Under the pieces are notes generated by a model, which made no database searches, was not told the origin of the DNA, and saw only the letters and a list, made by a program, of their open reading frames with translations. The position numbers were made by a program, and so were the translations under genes. A stretch of 64,000 bases of DNA from Mycobacterium fragae (GTDB lineage Bacteria; Actinomycetota; Actinomycetes; Mycobacteriales; Mycobacteriaceae), in NCBI RefSeq assembly GCF_002102185.1, contig NZ_LQOW01000024.1:62001-126000 (forward strand). Direction: 5' to 3'. This document shows, one piece after another, positions 1 through 9,499 of this stretch. Within the stretch, counting starts at the first letter, position 1. Every line of letters starts with the position of its first letter.

Positions 1-401
1 TCGTCGACGATCTGCACTCGACCGGGCCCGGGCAGATACATCGGGAATTTCATCGGGATCCGCGGCAGCCGCAGCACCTGCCAGCTCAGCGCGGGAAACC
101 GGGACAGCAGCGCAATGCCGTACGCGGCGGTGCCCGGCTGCTCGTCGCCGGTGGCGGCCATCCAGGTCGCGCCGGGCGTGCCGGAGATCGCCGCGACGAA
201 CCGGTGGCTGACCGCGCCCATCGCCTCGGCCGCGACGGCGGTGAGATCGGCCATCGCCGAGCGTGGCTGATCGCAGTCGACCTCCTGCAGGGCCAGCACG
301 TCGGCGTCCAACCGCCGCACACACTCGGCGAGCCGGTCGACGTCGACCTCGCCGTCGTGGACGCTGCGACCGTGCAGGATGTTGAAGGTGGCCATCCGCA
401 T
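1..401 (-). CDS. Endonuclease/exonuclease/phosphatase-family protein (partial, C-terminus outside window)
   Basis: The reading frame runs off the left edge, so only the N-terminal ~133 residues are visible. The start region reads MRMATFNILHGRS, followed by DADVLALQEVD. These are the strand-1 asparagine and the metal-binding glutamate motif (LQEVD) of the EEP (DNase I-like) fold. Members hydrolyse phosphodiesters in nucleic acids or phospholipids, and the substrate cannot be told from this fragment. The start is ATG at 399-401; a second ATG two codons in is equally possible. It is divergent from the nucleotidyltransferase-like gene that begins 18 bases away, so the two probably share a promoter region. 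Confidence 0.75.
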   Translation of the reverse strand, partial: MRMATFNILHGRSVHDGEVDVDRLAECVRRLDADVLALQEVDCDQPRSAMADLTAVAAEAMGAVSHRFVAAISGTPGATWMAATGDEQPGTAAYGIALLSRFPALSWQVLRLPRIPMKFPMYLPGPGRVQIVD

Positions 402-419
402 GGGTAATACCTACCCACC

Positions 420-989
420 ATGACCACGCATGGATCACCGCTGTTCGCGCGCAATGACGAATTGCGCGAGGCGTTGCGGCGCGCGGCGTCGGCGCTCAAG
501 GCGCACGGGCCGCCGTTCGCGCTGGCCGGCAGCTACGCGCTGTGGGTGTACGGTGCGCCGGAGCCGGTGCACGACGTGGACTTCGTCGTCGCCGAAACCG
601 ATGCCGACGCCGCGGCAGTGTCACTCGCCAAGGCCGGATTCAGCATCGAGCGCACACCCGAGGACTGGCTGTTCAAGGCCCACGCCGACGACGCGGTGGT
701 GGACGTGCTGCACCGGATCAATGGCTTGCCGGTAGACCCCGAGCTGATCCATTCGGGCGAGGACCGTGACGTGTTGGCGATCCGCATGCCGGTGTTGCCG
801 CCGACAGTGGTGGTGATCGAGAAGCTGTGTTCGTTGACCGAACACCATTGCGACTTCGGGTCCTTGCTGCCGTCGGTGCGGGCCGTCCGCGAGCAGGTCG
901 ACTGGGACCGGGTGCGCAGCGACACCGCCGACAATGACTTCGCGGTGGCGTTTTTGGTCCTCGTTTCGAGGCTCGGCATCACGGCGTGA
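420..989 (+). CDS. Nucleotidyltransferase-superfamily protein (hypothetical)
   Basis: 189 residues. Near residues 37-58 it has a GSYALWVYG segment followed by a DVDFVV acidic pair. This is the GS...DxD pattern of the MNT/pol-beta-type nucleotidyltransferase superfamily, in which the aspartates bind metal. No partner HEPN gene sits next to it, so a toxin-antitoxin role is not indicated. The remainder has no motif I recognise. It ends 12 bases before the DinB-like gene on the same strand and may be cotranscribed with it. The fold assignment is moderate and the substrate is unknown. Confidence 0.55.
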   Translation: MTTHGSPLFARNDELREALRRAASALKAHGPPFALAGSYALWVYGAPEPVHDVDFVVAETDADAAAVSLAKAGFSIERTPEDWLFKAHADDAVVDVLHRINGLPVDPELIHSGEDRDVLAIRMPVLPPTVVVIEKLCSLTEHHCDFGSLLPSVRAVREQVDWDRVRSDTADNDFAVAFLVLVSRLGITA

Positions 990-1001
990 TAAGCACGACT
1001 C

Positions 1002-1604
1002 ATGCCCGCCCTCGCCCGACCGGTCACCGACGAACGCAGCGCGCTGCGCGAATACCTCGCCTACCACCAGAGCGCGTACTTCGCGGTGTCCTATGGCCTT
1101 TCCGATGAACAAGCCAGGTTGACGCCGACCGTCAGCGCGCTGTCGATCGGCGGGCTGGTCAAGCACGCCACCGGTATGCAGCGCACCTGGATGACCCGGG
1201 TCGCCGCCGCGCCCGACGCACCGCCGAAGGATCCGCGGCCGTTCGAGGAGATCTCCCGCGACTTCGCCGACCAGCACGTGATGCGCCACGACGAGACGCT
1301 GGCCGGGCTGCTTGACGCCTTCAAGGCACAGAACGCCGAATCGCTGCGGCTGTTCGAGACGGCGGACCTGGACGCGAAAGTGCCGGTGCCCGAAGACATT
1401 CCGTGGTTTCCGAAGGATATCCAAGCGTGGTCGGTGCGATGGGTGATCCTGCATGTGATCAACGAGTTGGCCCGCCACGCCGGGCATGCAGACATCATTC
1501 GGGAGAGCATCGACGGCGCAACGATGTACGAGCTGATCGCGGGACTGGAGAACTGGGAGCCGCGCCCATGGGTGACGCCGTGGAGGAAGCGTGCAGACTC
1601 GTAG
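1002..1604 (+). CDS. DinB-family protein
   Basis: 200 residues with the four-helix-bundle DinB pattern. There is a histidine in the LVKHATGMQRTW segment (about residue 55) and a C-terminal HVINELARHAGHADIIRE segment supplying the other metal-ligand histidines. DinB/YfiT proteins are metal-dependent and often mycothiol- or bacillithiol-linked transferases or hydrolases; the reaction here is not determinable. The C-terminal 14 bases overlap the start of the downstream lipase-like gene, which suggests translational coupling. Confidence 0.7.
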   Translation: MPALARPVTDERSALREYLAYHQSAYFAVSYGLSDEQARLTPTVSALSIGGLVKHATGMQRTWMTRVAAAPDAPPKDPRPFEEISRDFADQHVMRHDETLAGLLDAFKAQNAESLRLFETADLDAKVPVPEDIPWFPKDIQAWSVRWVILHVINELARHAGHADIIRESIDGATMYELIAGLENWEPRPWVTPWRKRADS

Positions 1605-2499
1605 CGGCATCGCGTCAGGCGACGTCGAGGTCTACTACGAGGACCTCGGCGACCCGGCCGATCCGCCGGTGCTGCTGATCATGGGGCTCGGCGCCCAACT
1701 GCCGATGTGGCCCGACGGGTTCTGCGCGCAACTGGTCGATGCCGGGCATCGGGTGATCCGCTTCGACCATCGCGACACCGGGCTGTCGGCCAAGATGCAC
1801 GGGATGCGCGCCGACGGCTCAGTCTACCGGCGGGCGTGGCGGTACGTGACCGGCAGGCCCAGCCCCGTGCCCTACACGTTGGTCGACATGACGCGCGACG
1901 TCGTCGCGCTGCTCGATCACCTCGACATCGACCGCGCACACGTCGTCGGCGCCTCGATGGGCGGCATGATCGCCCAGATCCTCGCCGCCAGCGAGCCGCA
2001 CCGAGTGGCGTCGCTGGGCATCGTCATGTCCAGCACCGGCAAGCCGCTCTCCGCGCTGCCGGCCTGGCGGGTCATCAAGCTGAGGTTCGACGCGCCGGGC
2101 AAGGACGCCTCCGAAGACGAGAAGCTGGCCTACGAGGCCCGCAACGTCGCGGTGTTCAACGGCCCCAACTTCCTGCCGCCGGCCGCCGAGCTGCGCAAGC
2201 GCGTCGAGCAGCTCGCCGAGCGCTCTAACTATCCGCCCGGCAGGCTGCGCCAAGTCGACGCATTGCTCGGCACCGGCAGCCTGCTGGCGTACAGCAAACA
2301 GATCACCGCGCCGACGGTCGTGATCCACGGCTCGCACGACCCGATGGTGCGGCCGCGCAACGGCAGGGCGGTCGCCGCGGCCATCCCCGACGCGCGGTTC
2401 GTCGTGGTCGACGGCATGGGCCACGACCTCCCCGAACCGGTATGGCGGCCGATCGTCGAGACCCTCACCGAAAACTTCGCGCGCGCCCGCACCCGGTGA
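1591..2499 (+). CDS. lipG: Alpha/beta hydrolase, LipG-type (copy 1)
   Basis: 302 residues starting at GTG 1591, inside the end of the DinB gene. It has the alpha/beta hydrolase core: an HG-like oxyanion region (LLIMGLGAQ, near residue 33), the nucleophile elbow GASMGG near residue 115, an acidic residue in HGSHDPM and the catalytic histidine in DGMGHDLPEP near the C-terminus. Length and position beside an ABC1 kinase and mmaA genes match M. tuberculosis Rv0646c (LipG), a lipase/esterase. A second closely related gene lies at 3906-4805 on the other side of the ABC1 gene, so this locus is duplicated relative to M. tuberculosis. The substrate is unknown. Confidence 0.8.
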   Translation: MQTRSGIASGDVEVYYEDLGDPADPPVLLIMGLGAQLPMWPDGFCAQLVDAGHRVIRFDHRDTGLSAKMHGMRADGSVYRRAWRYVTGRPSPVPYTLVDMTRDVVALLDHLDIDRAHVVGASMGGMIAQILAASEPHRVASLGIVMSSTGKPLSALPAWRVIKLRFDAPGKDASEDEKLAYEARNVAVFNGPNFLPPAAELRKRVEQLAERSNYPPGRLRQVDALLGTGSLLAYSKQITAPTVVIHGSHDPMVRPRNGRAVAAAIPDARFVVVDGMGHDLPEPVWRPIVETLTENFARARTR

Positions 2500-2552
2500 G
2501 CGGGCTCACAGGAATTGGGACTTGACACCCCGGTTTTGGCACACTGGCTCAG

Positions 2553-3899
2553 ATGAGTTCCAACAACCACCGTCAGCTGGCCAAGCTCGACCGGGTGCCG
2601 CTGCCGGTCGAAGCGGCTCGCATCGGCGTCACCGGTTGGCAGCTCACCCGAACCGCCGCGCGCGTCGTCACCAAGCTGCCGGCGCGCGGTCCCTGGCAGT
2701 CGAAGGTGATCAAGCAGCTCCCGCAGACCTTCGTCGACTTGGGCCCGACCTACGTCAAATTCGGTCAGATCATCGCCTCCAGCCCGGGCGCATTCGGCGA
2801 ACAGCTGTCCCGCGAATTCCGCGGCCTGCTCGACCGGGTGCCGCCGGCGGACAAGGACGAGGTGCACAAGCTCTTGGCAGACGAGCTCGGCGCCGACCCG
2901 TCAGAACTGTTCGCCAGCTTCGACGAGGAGCCGTTCGCATCGGCGTCGATCGCCCAGGTGCACTACGCCACCCTGCACAGCGGCGAAGAGGTCGTCGTCA
3001 AAATCCAGCGGCCGGGCATCCGTCGCAGGGTCGCCGCCGACCTGCAGATCCTCAAACGCTTCGCGCAGGCCGTCGAGCTGGCCAAGCTGGGCCGACGGCT
3101 GTCAGCCCAAGACGTCGTCGCCGACTTCAGCGACAACCTGGCGGAGGAACTCGACTTCCGCCTCGAGGCGCAGTCGATGGAGGCCTGGGTGGCCCACCTG
3201 CACGCCTCACCGCTGGGCCGCAACATCCGCGTGCCGGAGGTGCACTGGAACTACACCACTGAGCGGGTGCTGACGATGGAGCGGGTGCACGGCATCCGCA
3301 TCGACAACGTCGCCGAGCTGCGCAAGGCCGGGTTCGACGGCGTCGAGCTGGTCAAGGCGCTGATCTTCAGCCTCTTCGAGGGCGGGCTGCGGCACGGGCT
3401 GTTCCACGGCGACCTGCACGCCGGCAACCTCTATGTCGACGACCAGGGCCGGATCGTGTTCTTCGACTTCGGGATCATGGGCCGCATCGACCCGCGCACC
3501 CGCTGGCTGCTGCGTGAGCTGGTGTACGCGCTGCTGGTCAAGAAGGACCACGCCGCGGCGGGCAAGATCGTCGTGCTGATGGGCGCCGTCGGCACCGTCA
3601 AGCCGGAAGCCGAGGCCGCCAGGGACCTGGAGAAGTTCTCCACCCCGCTGACCATGCAGACGCTGGGCGACATGTCGTATGCCGACATCGGCCGCCAGCT
3701 CTCGGCACTGGCCGACGCCTACGACGTCAAGCTGCCCCGCGAGCTGGTGCTGATCGGCAAGCAGTTCCTCTACGTCGAGCGCTACATGAAGCTGCTGGCG
3801 CCGAAGTGGCAGATGATGTCCGACCCGCAGCTCACCGGCTACTTCGCCAACTTCATGGTCGAGGTCAGCCGCGAGCACTCCTCCGACGTCGAGGTCTAG
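2553..3899 (+). CDS. ABC1/AarF (UbiB-like) family kinase-like protein
   Basis: 448 residues. The ABC1 signature is clear: KFGQIIASS (KxGQ motif, near residue 70), the alanine-rich nucleotide loop FASASIAQVH (near residue 130), VVVKIQRPGI with the ion-pair lysine, HGDLHAGN in the catalytic loop (near residue 288) and DFGIMG for metal binding. UbiB/ADCK proteins are atypical ATPase/kinases that support quinone or lipid biosynthesis. This matches M. tuberculosis Rv0647c in size and in its place beside lipG. It lies between two LipG-type hydrolases, with only 6 bases before the second. Confidence 0.88.
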   Translation: MSSNNHRQLAKLDRVPLPVEAARIGVTGWQLTRTAARVVTKLPARGPWQSKVIKQLPQTFVDLGPTYVKFGQIIASSPGAFGEQLSREFRGLLDRVPPADKDEVHKLLADELGADPSELFASFDEEPFASASIAQVHYATLHSGEEVVVKIQRPGIRRRVAADLQILKRFAQAVELAKLGRRLSAQDVVADFSDNLAEELDFRLEAQSMEAWVAHLHASPLGRNIRVPEVHWNYTTERVLTMERVHGIRIDNVAELRKAGFDGVELVKALIFSLFEGGLRHGLFHGDLHAGNLYVDDQGRIVFFDFGIMGRIDPRTRWLLRELVYALLVKKDHAAAGKIVVLMGAVGTVKPEAEAARDLEKFSTPLTMQTLGDMSYADIGRQLSALADAYDVKLPRELVLIGKQFLYVERYMKLLAPKWQMMSDPQLTGYFANFMVEVSREHSSDVEV

Positions 3900-3905
3900 G
3901 CGACT

Positions 3906-4805
3906 GTGGAAATCCGAAGCGGCACAGCACGTTCCGGTGATATCGACCTGTACTACGAGGACATGGGCGATCTCCACGACCCGCCGGTACTGCTGATCAT
4001 GGGGCTGGGTGCGCAGCTGCTGCTGTGGCGCACGGCGTTCTGCGAGAAGCTCGTCGCCGAAGGTCTGCGGGTGATCCGCTACGACAACCGCGATGTCGGC
4101 CTGTCCAGCAAGACCGGACGCCAACCCAAGCGACCGATGATCCCCCGGATGATCAGGTTCTGGCTGGGGCTACCCAGCCATGCGCCCTACACGCTGGAAG
4201 ACATGGCCGACGACGCCGCTGCCGTCCTCGACCACCTCGGCATCGACCGCGCCCACATCGTCGGAGCCTCGATGGGGGGCATGATCGCGCAGGTCTTTGC
4301 CGCGCGCTTTGCCGAGCGCACGCACGCGCTGGGTGTGATCTTCTCCAGCAACAACCAGCCGTTTCTGCCGCCGCCCGCGCCGCGGGCTCTGTTCGCGCTG
4401 CTCAAGGCGCCGCCGCCGAATTCGCCGCGGGACGTGATCGTCGAAAATGCCGTGCGGGTGAGCCGGATCATCGGCAGCCCGGCATATCCGGCGGCCGAAG
4501 AACAGGTCCGCGCCGAAGCCATCGAGGGCTACGAACGCTGCTACTACCCGTGGGCCATCCCCAAGCATTTCAGCGCAATCATCGCCAGCGGCAGTCTCAA
4601 ACGCTACGACCGGCAGATCACCGCACCCACCGTCGTCCTGCATGGACGGGCCGATACGCTGCAGCGGCCGGCAGGCGGGCGCGCGGTTGCGCGCGCGATC
4701 GGCGGCGCCCGGTTCGTGCAGTTCGACGGCATGGGTCATGAGCTGCCCGAGCAACTGTGGGATCGGGTGATCAGCGAACTGACGACCACATTTGCTCAGG
4801 CCTGA
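3906..4805 (+). CDS. Alpha/beta hydrolase, LipG-type (copy 2)
   Basis: 299 residues from a GTG start six bases after the ABC1 kinase gene. Same plan as the hydrolase at 1591-2499: RSGDIDLYYEDMGD start region, LLIMGLGAQ, GASMGGMIAQ nucleophile elbow, HGRADTLQRP acidic position and DGMGHELPEQ catalytic histidine. It is either a tandem paralogue or the direct lipG orthologue, since it is the copy next to the mmaA genes. Members are esterases or lipases; the substrate is unknown. Its place before two mycolate methyltransferases hints at a role in cell-envelope lipids, which is inference from neighbourhood only. Confidence 0.8.
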   Translation: MEIRSGTARSGDIDLYYEDMGDLHDPPVLLIMGLGAQLLLWRTAFCEKLVAEGLRVIRYDNRDVGLSSKTGRQPKRPMIPRMIRFWLGLPSHAPYTLEDMADDAAAVLDHLGIDRAHIVGASMGGMIAQVFAARFAERTHALGVIFSSNNQPFLPPPAPRALFALLKAPPPNSPRDVIVENAVRVSRIIGSPAYPAAEEQVRAEAIEGYERCYYPWAIPKHFSAIIASGSLKRYDRQITAPTVVLHGRADTLQRPAGGRAVARAIGGARFVQFDGMGHELPEQLWDRVISELTTTFAQA

Positions 4806-4896
4806 CCGCCCGAGTTTCAAATTCGGTCCGTCAGCGCCGATCGATTAGCATGTCTGGCGGATCACCGGGGGGAAAACCAAGAAAGGCGCACGGCCA

Positions 4897-5760
4897 ATGG
4901 CGCAAAAGCTCAAGCCGCACTTTGAAGACGTCCAGGCGCACTACGACCTGTCCGACGATTTCTTCCGGCTCTTCCTCGACCCCAGCCAGACCTACAGCTG
5001 CGCCTACTTCGAGCGCGACGACATGACGCTGGAGGAAGCCCAGCTGGCCAAGGTCGACCTGGCGCTGGGCAAGCTGGGTCTACAGCCGGGGATGACGCTG
5101 CTCGACGTCGGCTGCGGGTGGGGCAGCACGATGCGACGCGCGATTGAGAAGCACGACGTCAATGTCATCGGGCTGACACTGAGCAAGAACCAGGCCGCAC
5201 ATGTCCAGAAGATGCTCGACGAGCTGGACAGCCCTCGCACCAAACGGATTCTGCTGGCCGGCTGGGAGGAGTTCGACGAGCCGGTGGACCGGATCGTGTC
5301 GATCGGGGCGTTCGAGCACTTCGGGCACGACCGCTACGACGACTTCTTCAAGATGGCCTACAACGCGCTGCCCGACGACGGGGTGATGCTGCTGCACACG
5401 ATCACCGGTCTGACCGGGCCGCAGATGGTCGAGCGCGGCATGCCGTTGACGTTCGAGCTGGCCCGCTTCTTCAAATTCATCATGACCGAGATCTTCCCGG
5501 GCGGCCGGTTGCCGTCGATCGAGATGGTCGAGGACCGCTCGTCCAAGGCGGGCTTCAAGCTGACGCGTCGGCAGTCGCTGCAGCCGCACTACGCAAAGAC
5601 CCTCGACCACTGGTCCGCGGCCCTGGAGGCCAACAAGGAGAAGGCCATCGAGATCCAATCCGAAGAGGTCTACGAGCGCTACATGCACTACCTGACCGGC
5701 TGCGCGAAAGGCTTCCGGATCGGTTACATCGACGTCAACCAGTTCACATTGGAGAAGTAG
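4897..5760 (+). CDS. mmaA2: Mycolic acid methyltransferase, MmaA2-like
   Basis: 287 residues. An SAM-dependent mycolic-acid modifying enzyme of the cyclopropane synthase family, which alkylates meromycolate double bonds on AcpM-linked substrates. It shows the [17 protein letters not shown] start, [13 protein letters not shown] (SAM motif I), the QAAHVQKM segment, the [12 protein letters not shown] active-site stretch and an [10 protein letters not shown] loop. The short N-terminus ([17 protein letters not shown]) and the C-terminus [10 protein letters not shown] resemble MmaA2 (distal cyclopropanation) more than MmaA1, MmaA3 or MmaA4. GAAAGG upstream of the ATG is the likely ribosome site. 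M. tuberculosis has four mmaA genes here and this window has two. Confidence 0.85.
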   Translation: MAQKLKPHFEDVQAHYDLSDDFFRLFLDPSQTYSCAYFERDDMTLEEAQLAKVDLALGKLGLQPGMTLLDVGCGWGSTMRRAIEKHDVNVIGLTLSKNQAAHVQKMLDELDSPRTKRILLAGWEEFDEPVDRIVSIGAFEHFGHDRYDDFFKMAYNALPDDGVMLLHTITGLTGPQMVERGMPLTFELARFFKFIMTEIFPGGRLPSIEMVEDRSSKAGFKLTRRQSLQPHYAKTLDHWSAALEANKEKAIEIQSEEVYERYMHYLTGCAKGFRIGYIDVNQFTLEK

Positions 5761-5846
5761 CTCTTAGCCGCATAGCAGCCGGGTATGGTGCTCTCACCAG
5801 TCGAAGACATATGCGGAAAAGTTGATTAGAAAGCGACCAAGTACCG

Positions 5847-6743
5847 ATGCCTGACAACCCAGCTACTCAGACGCAGACGCGGACGCGCCCCGAAGACATC
5901 CAGGCTCATTACGACCTGTCCGACGACTTCTTCGGCCTGTTCCAGGACGCGACGCGCACCTACAGTTGCGCCTACTTCACCCGCGACGACATGACGCTGG
6001 AAGAGGCCCAGATCGCCAAGGTCGACTTGAACCTGGACAAGTTGGATCTGAAGCCCGGCATGACGCTGCTGGACATCGGTTGCGGCTGGGGCACCACGAT
6101 GAAGCGCGCCGTCGAGAAGTACGACGTCAACGTCATCGGTCTGACGTTGTCGAAGAACCAACGCGCCCGCGCCCAGAAGGTGCTGGACAGCATCGACACC
6201 AAGCGCAGCCGCCAGGTGCTTTTACGCGGCTGGGAGGATTTCACCGACCCCGTCGACCGGATCGTGTCGATCGAGGCGTTCGAGCACTTCGGCTTCGAAA
6301 ACTACGACGACTACTTCAAGCGGTGTTTCAACATCATGCCCGAGGACGGGCGGATGACGGTTCAGAGCAGCGTCGGCTACCACCCCTACGACCTGGCGGC
6401 GCGCGGGAAGAAGCTGACTTTCGAGGTGGCGCGCTTCATCAAGTTCATCATCACCGAGATATTCCCGGGCGGTCGCATCCCGACCACCCAGATGATGGTC
6501 GAACACGGTGAGAAAGCTGGTTTTATTGTGCCCGAACCTCTTTCGCTGCGCCCGCACTACGTCAAGACGCTCACGATCTGGAGCGACTCCCTGGAGGCGA
6601 ACAAGGCCAAGGCCATCGAGGTGGCCTCCGAAGAGGTCTACGAGCGGTACATGAAATACCTGCGCGGCTGCCGGGACTACTTCGCCGACGAGTGCCTGGA
6701 CTGCAGCCTGGTCACCTACCTGAAGCCGGGGGCGGCTGCCTAG
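5847..6743 (+). CDS. mmaA4: Hydroxymycolate synthase, MmaA4-like methyltransferase
   Basis: 298 residues, close to MmaA4 in length and motifs: the longer N-terminus with [27 protein letters not shown] (SAM site), [38 protein letters not shown] and the C-terminal [15 protein letters not shown]. MmaA4 (CmaA) makes the distal hydroxymycolate that is the precursor of keto- and methoxymycolates. Because no MmaA3 (O-methyltransferase) gene lies between this gene and the MmaA2-like one, the locus predicts oxygenation without local methoxylation. It follows the MmaA2-like gene after 86 bases on the same strand. Confidence 0.88.
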   Translation: MPDNPATQTQTRTRPEDIQAHYDLSDDFFGLFQDATRTYSCAYFTRDDMTLEEAQIAKVDLNLDKLDLKPGMTLLDIGCGWGTTMKRAVEKYDVNVIGLTLSKNQRARAQKVLDSIDTKRSRQVLLRGWEDFTDPVDRIVSIEAFEHFGFENYDDYFKRCFNIMPEDGRMTVQSSVGYHPYDLAARGKKLTFEVARFIKFIITEIFPGGRIPTTQMMVEHGEKAGFIVPEPLSLRPHYVKTLTIWSDSLEANKAKAIEVASEEVYERYMKYLRGCRDYFADECLDCSLVTYLKPGAAA

Positions 6744-6827
6744 CGTTTGTCGGATTGGGCTCGCCTCGTTCGTCGGAGAGGTAGAGAGTGGGACACAGGG
6801 TTCCGCTCACTACCGGAGGTGACGACC

Positions 6828-7526
6828 ATGCAGTACTTCGCCCTGTTGATCAGCAGTGAGGATGCGCTGACGCCCGACGAGCGGGCCGCCCTGATGCCGG
6901 CGTTCGAGAGCTTCCACGCCCAAGCCGGGTCGGCGATCCGGGCCGGTGACGCCCTGACACCGGCAGCTACCGGGGTGCGCATCAGCGGCGGGCCGGACGC
7001 CCCGGTGGTCACCGACGGTCCGTTCGCCGAGTCCGCCGAGGTGGCCTGCGGCTACTACGTGTTCGAAGCCGAAAACCTCGACGAGGCATTGGCATTGACG
7101 CGCGGCATCCCAGTAGCCAGATACGGGGCCGTGGAAGTCTGGCCGGTTTTCCACTCGTTCGATCCCGATTGGTCCCGCTCGGGCAGCAACTGGCTGGCGC
7201 TGCTGCTGGAGCCGCCGGCATCCGCCTACGTCCCCGGCACGCCGGAGTGGCAACAGGTCGCCGCGCAACATGGCGCCTTCGCGACCGCGGCCGACGAGCA
7301 CATCGTCGGCGGCGCTGCGCTGCACGAGCCTGCCACCGCCACCACCGTGCGGGTACGCAACGACGAGGTGCTCATCACCGACGGGCCCTACGTCGAAGGC
7401 GCCGAGGTGGCCAACGGGTTCTACGTGCTCTCCGCCGCCGACCGCGACCAGGCCGTCAAGCTCGCGTCGCAGATCCCCGCGACGACGGTCGAGTTGCGCC
7501 AGCTGGCGGGAGTGTCCCACCTGTAG
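6828..7526 (+). CDS. Tandem YCII/DGPF-domain protein, partner of an ECF sigma factor
   Basis: 232 residues from ATG 6828, preceded by a good ribosome site (GGAGGT). Two YCII-like repeats are visible, each carrying the DGPF-type motif: TDGPFAESAEVACGYYVF in the first half and TDGPYVEGAEVANGFYVL in the second. DGPF proteins are typically encoded directly before ECF sigma factors of the ECF42 type, and that is the case here, with a gap of three bases. Their biochemical role is unsettled. The pair is inserted between mmaA4 and rplA, where M. tuberculosis has no such genes. Confidence 0.85.
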   Translation: MQYFALLISSEDALTPDERAALMPAFESFHAQAGSAIRAGDALTPAATGVRISGGPDAPVVTDGPFAESAEVACGYYVFEAENLDEALALTRGIPVARYGAVEVWPVFHSFDPDWSRSGSNWLALLLEPPASAYVPGTPEWQQVAAQHGAFATAADEHIVGGAALHEPATATTVRVRNDEVLITDGPYVEGAEVANGFYVLSAADRDQAVKLASQIPATTVELRQLAGVSHL

Positions 7527-7529
7527 CCC

Positions 7530-8735
7530 ATGACGGACCTGGACGGCGTCTTTCGGCGCGAGTGGGGCCCGGCCGTGGCCACGCTGGCCCGGTGGTCGGG
7601 TGACCTGACCGTCGCCGAGGACGCCGTCCAGGAAGCCTTCGCCGAGGCGCTGCGGGCGTGGCCACGCGACGGCGTGCCGGACAATCCCGCCGCCTGGGTG
7701 CTGACGGTGGCGCGTAACCGCGCCCGCGACCGGCTGCGTCGCGAGTCAGCCCGTCCGGGAAAGGAATTGGCGGCTGTGGTCGACGAGGTGCGTGCCCGAA
7801 CCGAGGCGGACGTCCACCCGGTCAGCGACGACGAGCTACGGATGATGTTCACCTGCGCACATCCGGCGCTCGACCGGACCTCGCAGCTGGCGCTGACATT
7901 GCGGCTGGTGTCCGGGCTCACCGTCGCAGAGATCGCACGCGCGCTGCTGCAAACGGAATCCGCTGTCGCGCAACGCATTACCCGCGCCAAAGGCAAGATC
8001 CGCCACGCCCGAATCCCGTTGCGGGTGCCGCCGGCGGAGCTGCTGCCCGAGCGCACCCCCCATGTGCTCGGCTGCATCTACTCGGTGTTCACCGAGGGCT
8101 ACTGGTCGACGGCGGGCCCGTCGGCGATTCGCGATGAACTCTGCGACGAAGGGGTCCGGCTGGCCGGCGAGCTGTGCGCGCTGATGCCCGACGAGCGGGA
8201 GGCGCACGCACTGGCAGCCCTTGTGCTGCTGCATGATTCGCGACGAGCGACCAGAGTGGACGCCGCCGGGGCGCTGGTGCCGCTCGAGGAGCAGGACCGA
8301 AGCCGCTGGGACCGCGGCCGCATCGCGCGGGGCCTGGACCGTCTGCGGCTGGCGCATGGTTCGACCGGGCCGTATCTGCCGCAGGCGGTGATCGCCGCAG
8401 TGCACGCGACGGCCCCATCGTGGCAGGAGACCGACTGGCGCGCCATCTGCGCGGCCTACGACAAGCTGTTGGCGATGACGGACTCGCCCGTGGTGCGGGC
8501 CAACCGCGCGCTGGCGATCGGATTCCGCGACGGCCCGGACGCCGGGCTGGCCGCATTGGATACGGTGGCCGACGATCCGCGCGCGGCCCGCGTGCTGCCT
8601 CCGATCCGCGCCGACCTACTGCGGCGCGCGGGACGCCGCGACGAGGCGCTTAGCTGGTATCGAGAGGCGTTGGCGGCCAACGGCTCCGAGCCCGCCCGGG
8701 CGTTTCTGCAGCGCCGGATCGCAGAGCTCAGTTAG
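7530..8735 (+). CDS. ECF RNA polymerase sigma factor with C-terminal extension (ECF42-type)
   Basis: 401 residues, about twice a simple ECF factor. Residues ~1-170 hold sigma regions 2 and 4: WSGDLTVAEDAVQEAFAEAL, DNPAAWVLTVARNRARDRLR and the helix-turn-helix VSGLTVAEIARALLQTESAVAQRITRAK. The remaining ~230 residues are a helical repeat-like extension (HALAALVLLHDSRRA, REALAANGSEPARAFLQRRI) typical of the DUF6596/ECF42 group. The start follows the DGPF gene stop by three bases, so the two are surely cotranscribed. No anti-sigma factor gene is adjacent, which fits ECF42 factors, where the extension is thought to control activity. The gene ends 20 bases from the convergent rplA. Confidence 0.88.
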   Translation: MTDLDGVFRREWGPAVATLARWSGDLTVAEDAVQEAFAEALRAWPRDGVPDNPAAWVLTVARNRARDRLRRESARPGKELAAVVDEVRARTEADVHPVSDDELRMMFTCAHPALDRTSQLALTLRLVSGLTVAEIARALLQTESAVAQRITRAKGKIRHARIPLRVPPAELLPERTPHVLGCIYSVFTEGYWSTAGPSAIRDELCDEGVRLAGELCALMPDEREAHALAALVLLHDSRRATRVDAAGALVPLEEQDRSRWDRGRIARGLDRLRLAHGSTGPYLPQAVIAAVHATAPSWQETDWRAICAAYDKLLAMTDSPVVRANRALAIGFRDGPDAGLAALDTVADDPRAARVLPPIRADLLRRAGRRDEALSWYREALAANGSEPARAFLQRRIAELS

Positions 8736-8754
8736 CCGCCGAGTGCAGGCGAAG

Positions 8755-9462
8755 TTAGGCCTCGGCGAAGTTGCGGGTGATCGAGGGGTCGACCGGTATG
8801 CCCGGACCGGTGGTCGTCGACACCACGACCTTCTTCAGGTAGCGGCCCTTCGACGACGACGGCTTGAGCCGTAACACCTCATCGATCGCCGCGCCGTAGT
8901 TCTCCGCGAGGTTCTTCTCGTCGAACGACGCCTTGCCGATGACGAAATGCAGGTTGGCCTGCTTGTCGATGCGGAAGTTGATCTTGCCGCCCTTGATGTC
9001 GGCGACGGCCTTGGCCACGTCCGGGGTGACCGTGCCGGTCTTGGGGTTGGGCATCAGACCGCGCGGCCCCAGCACGCGGGCGATCCGGCCGACCTTGGCC
9101 ATCTGATCGGGCGTGGCGATCGCGGCGTCGAAATCCAGAAAGCCGCCCTGAATCTTCTCGATCAGGTCGTCGCTGCCGACCACGTCGGCGCCGGCGGCCT
9201 TTGCCTCTTCGGCCTTCTCGCCCACCGCGAACACCGCCACCCGCGCGGTCTTACCGGTGCCGTGCGGCAGGTTGACCGTGCCGCGGACCATCTGGTCCGC
9301 CTTACGCGGGTCCACCCCGAGCCGGATGGCCACCTCGACGGTCGCGTCTTGTTTGGTCGACGACGTCTCCTTGGCCAGCTTGGCCGCCTCCAGCGGAGTG
9401 TGCAGCCGGGTGCGGTCCACCTTTTCGGCGGCCGCGCGATATGCCTTGCTCTTCTTGCTCAT
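8755..9462 (-). CDS. rplA: 50S ribosomal protein L1
   Basis: 235 residues, full length for bacterial L1 ([16 protein letters not shown] to SITRNFAEA). The L1 signature [14 protein letters not shown] lies near residue 133. L1 binds 23S rRNA at the L1 stalk, aids release of deacylated tRNA from the E site and commonly represses its own operon by binding an mRNA mimic of its rRNA site. It is last in secE-nusG-rplK-rplA. The 81-base gap before it contains two stem-loops that could be such a mimic (see the feature at 9500-9532). Confidence 0.97.
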   Translation of the reverse strand: MSKKSKAYRAAAEKVDRTRLHTPLEAAKLAKETSSTKQDATVEVAIRLGVDPRKADQMVRGTVNLPHGTGKTARVAVFAVGEKAEEAKAAGADVVGSDDLIEKIQGGFLDFDAAIATPDQMAKVGRIARVLGPRGLMPNPKTGTVTPDVAKAVADIKGGKINFRIDKQANLHFVIGKASFDEKNLAENYGAAIDEVLRLKPSSSKGRYLKKVVVSTTTGPGIPVDPSITRNFAEA

Positions 9463-9499
9463 TCGATATCCAATCTGACGTTGGTTGTGGTTACAAAGC

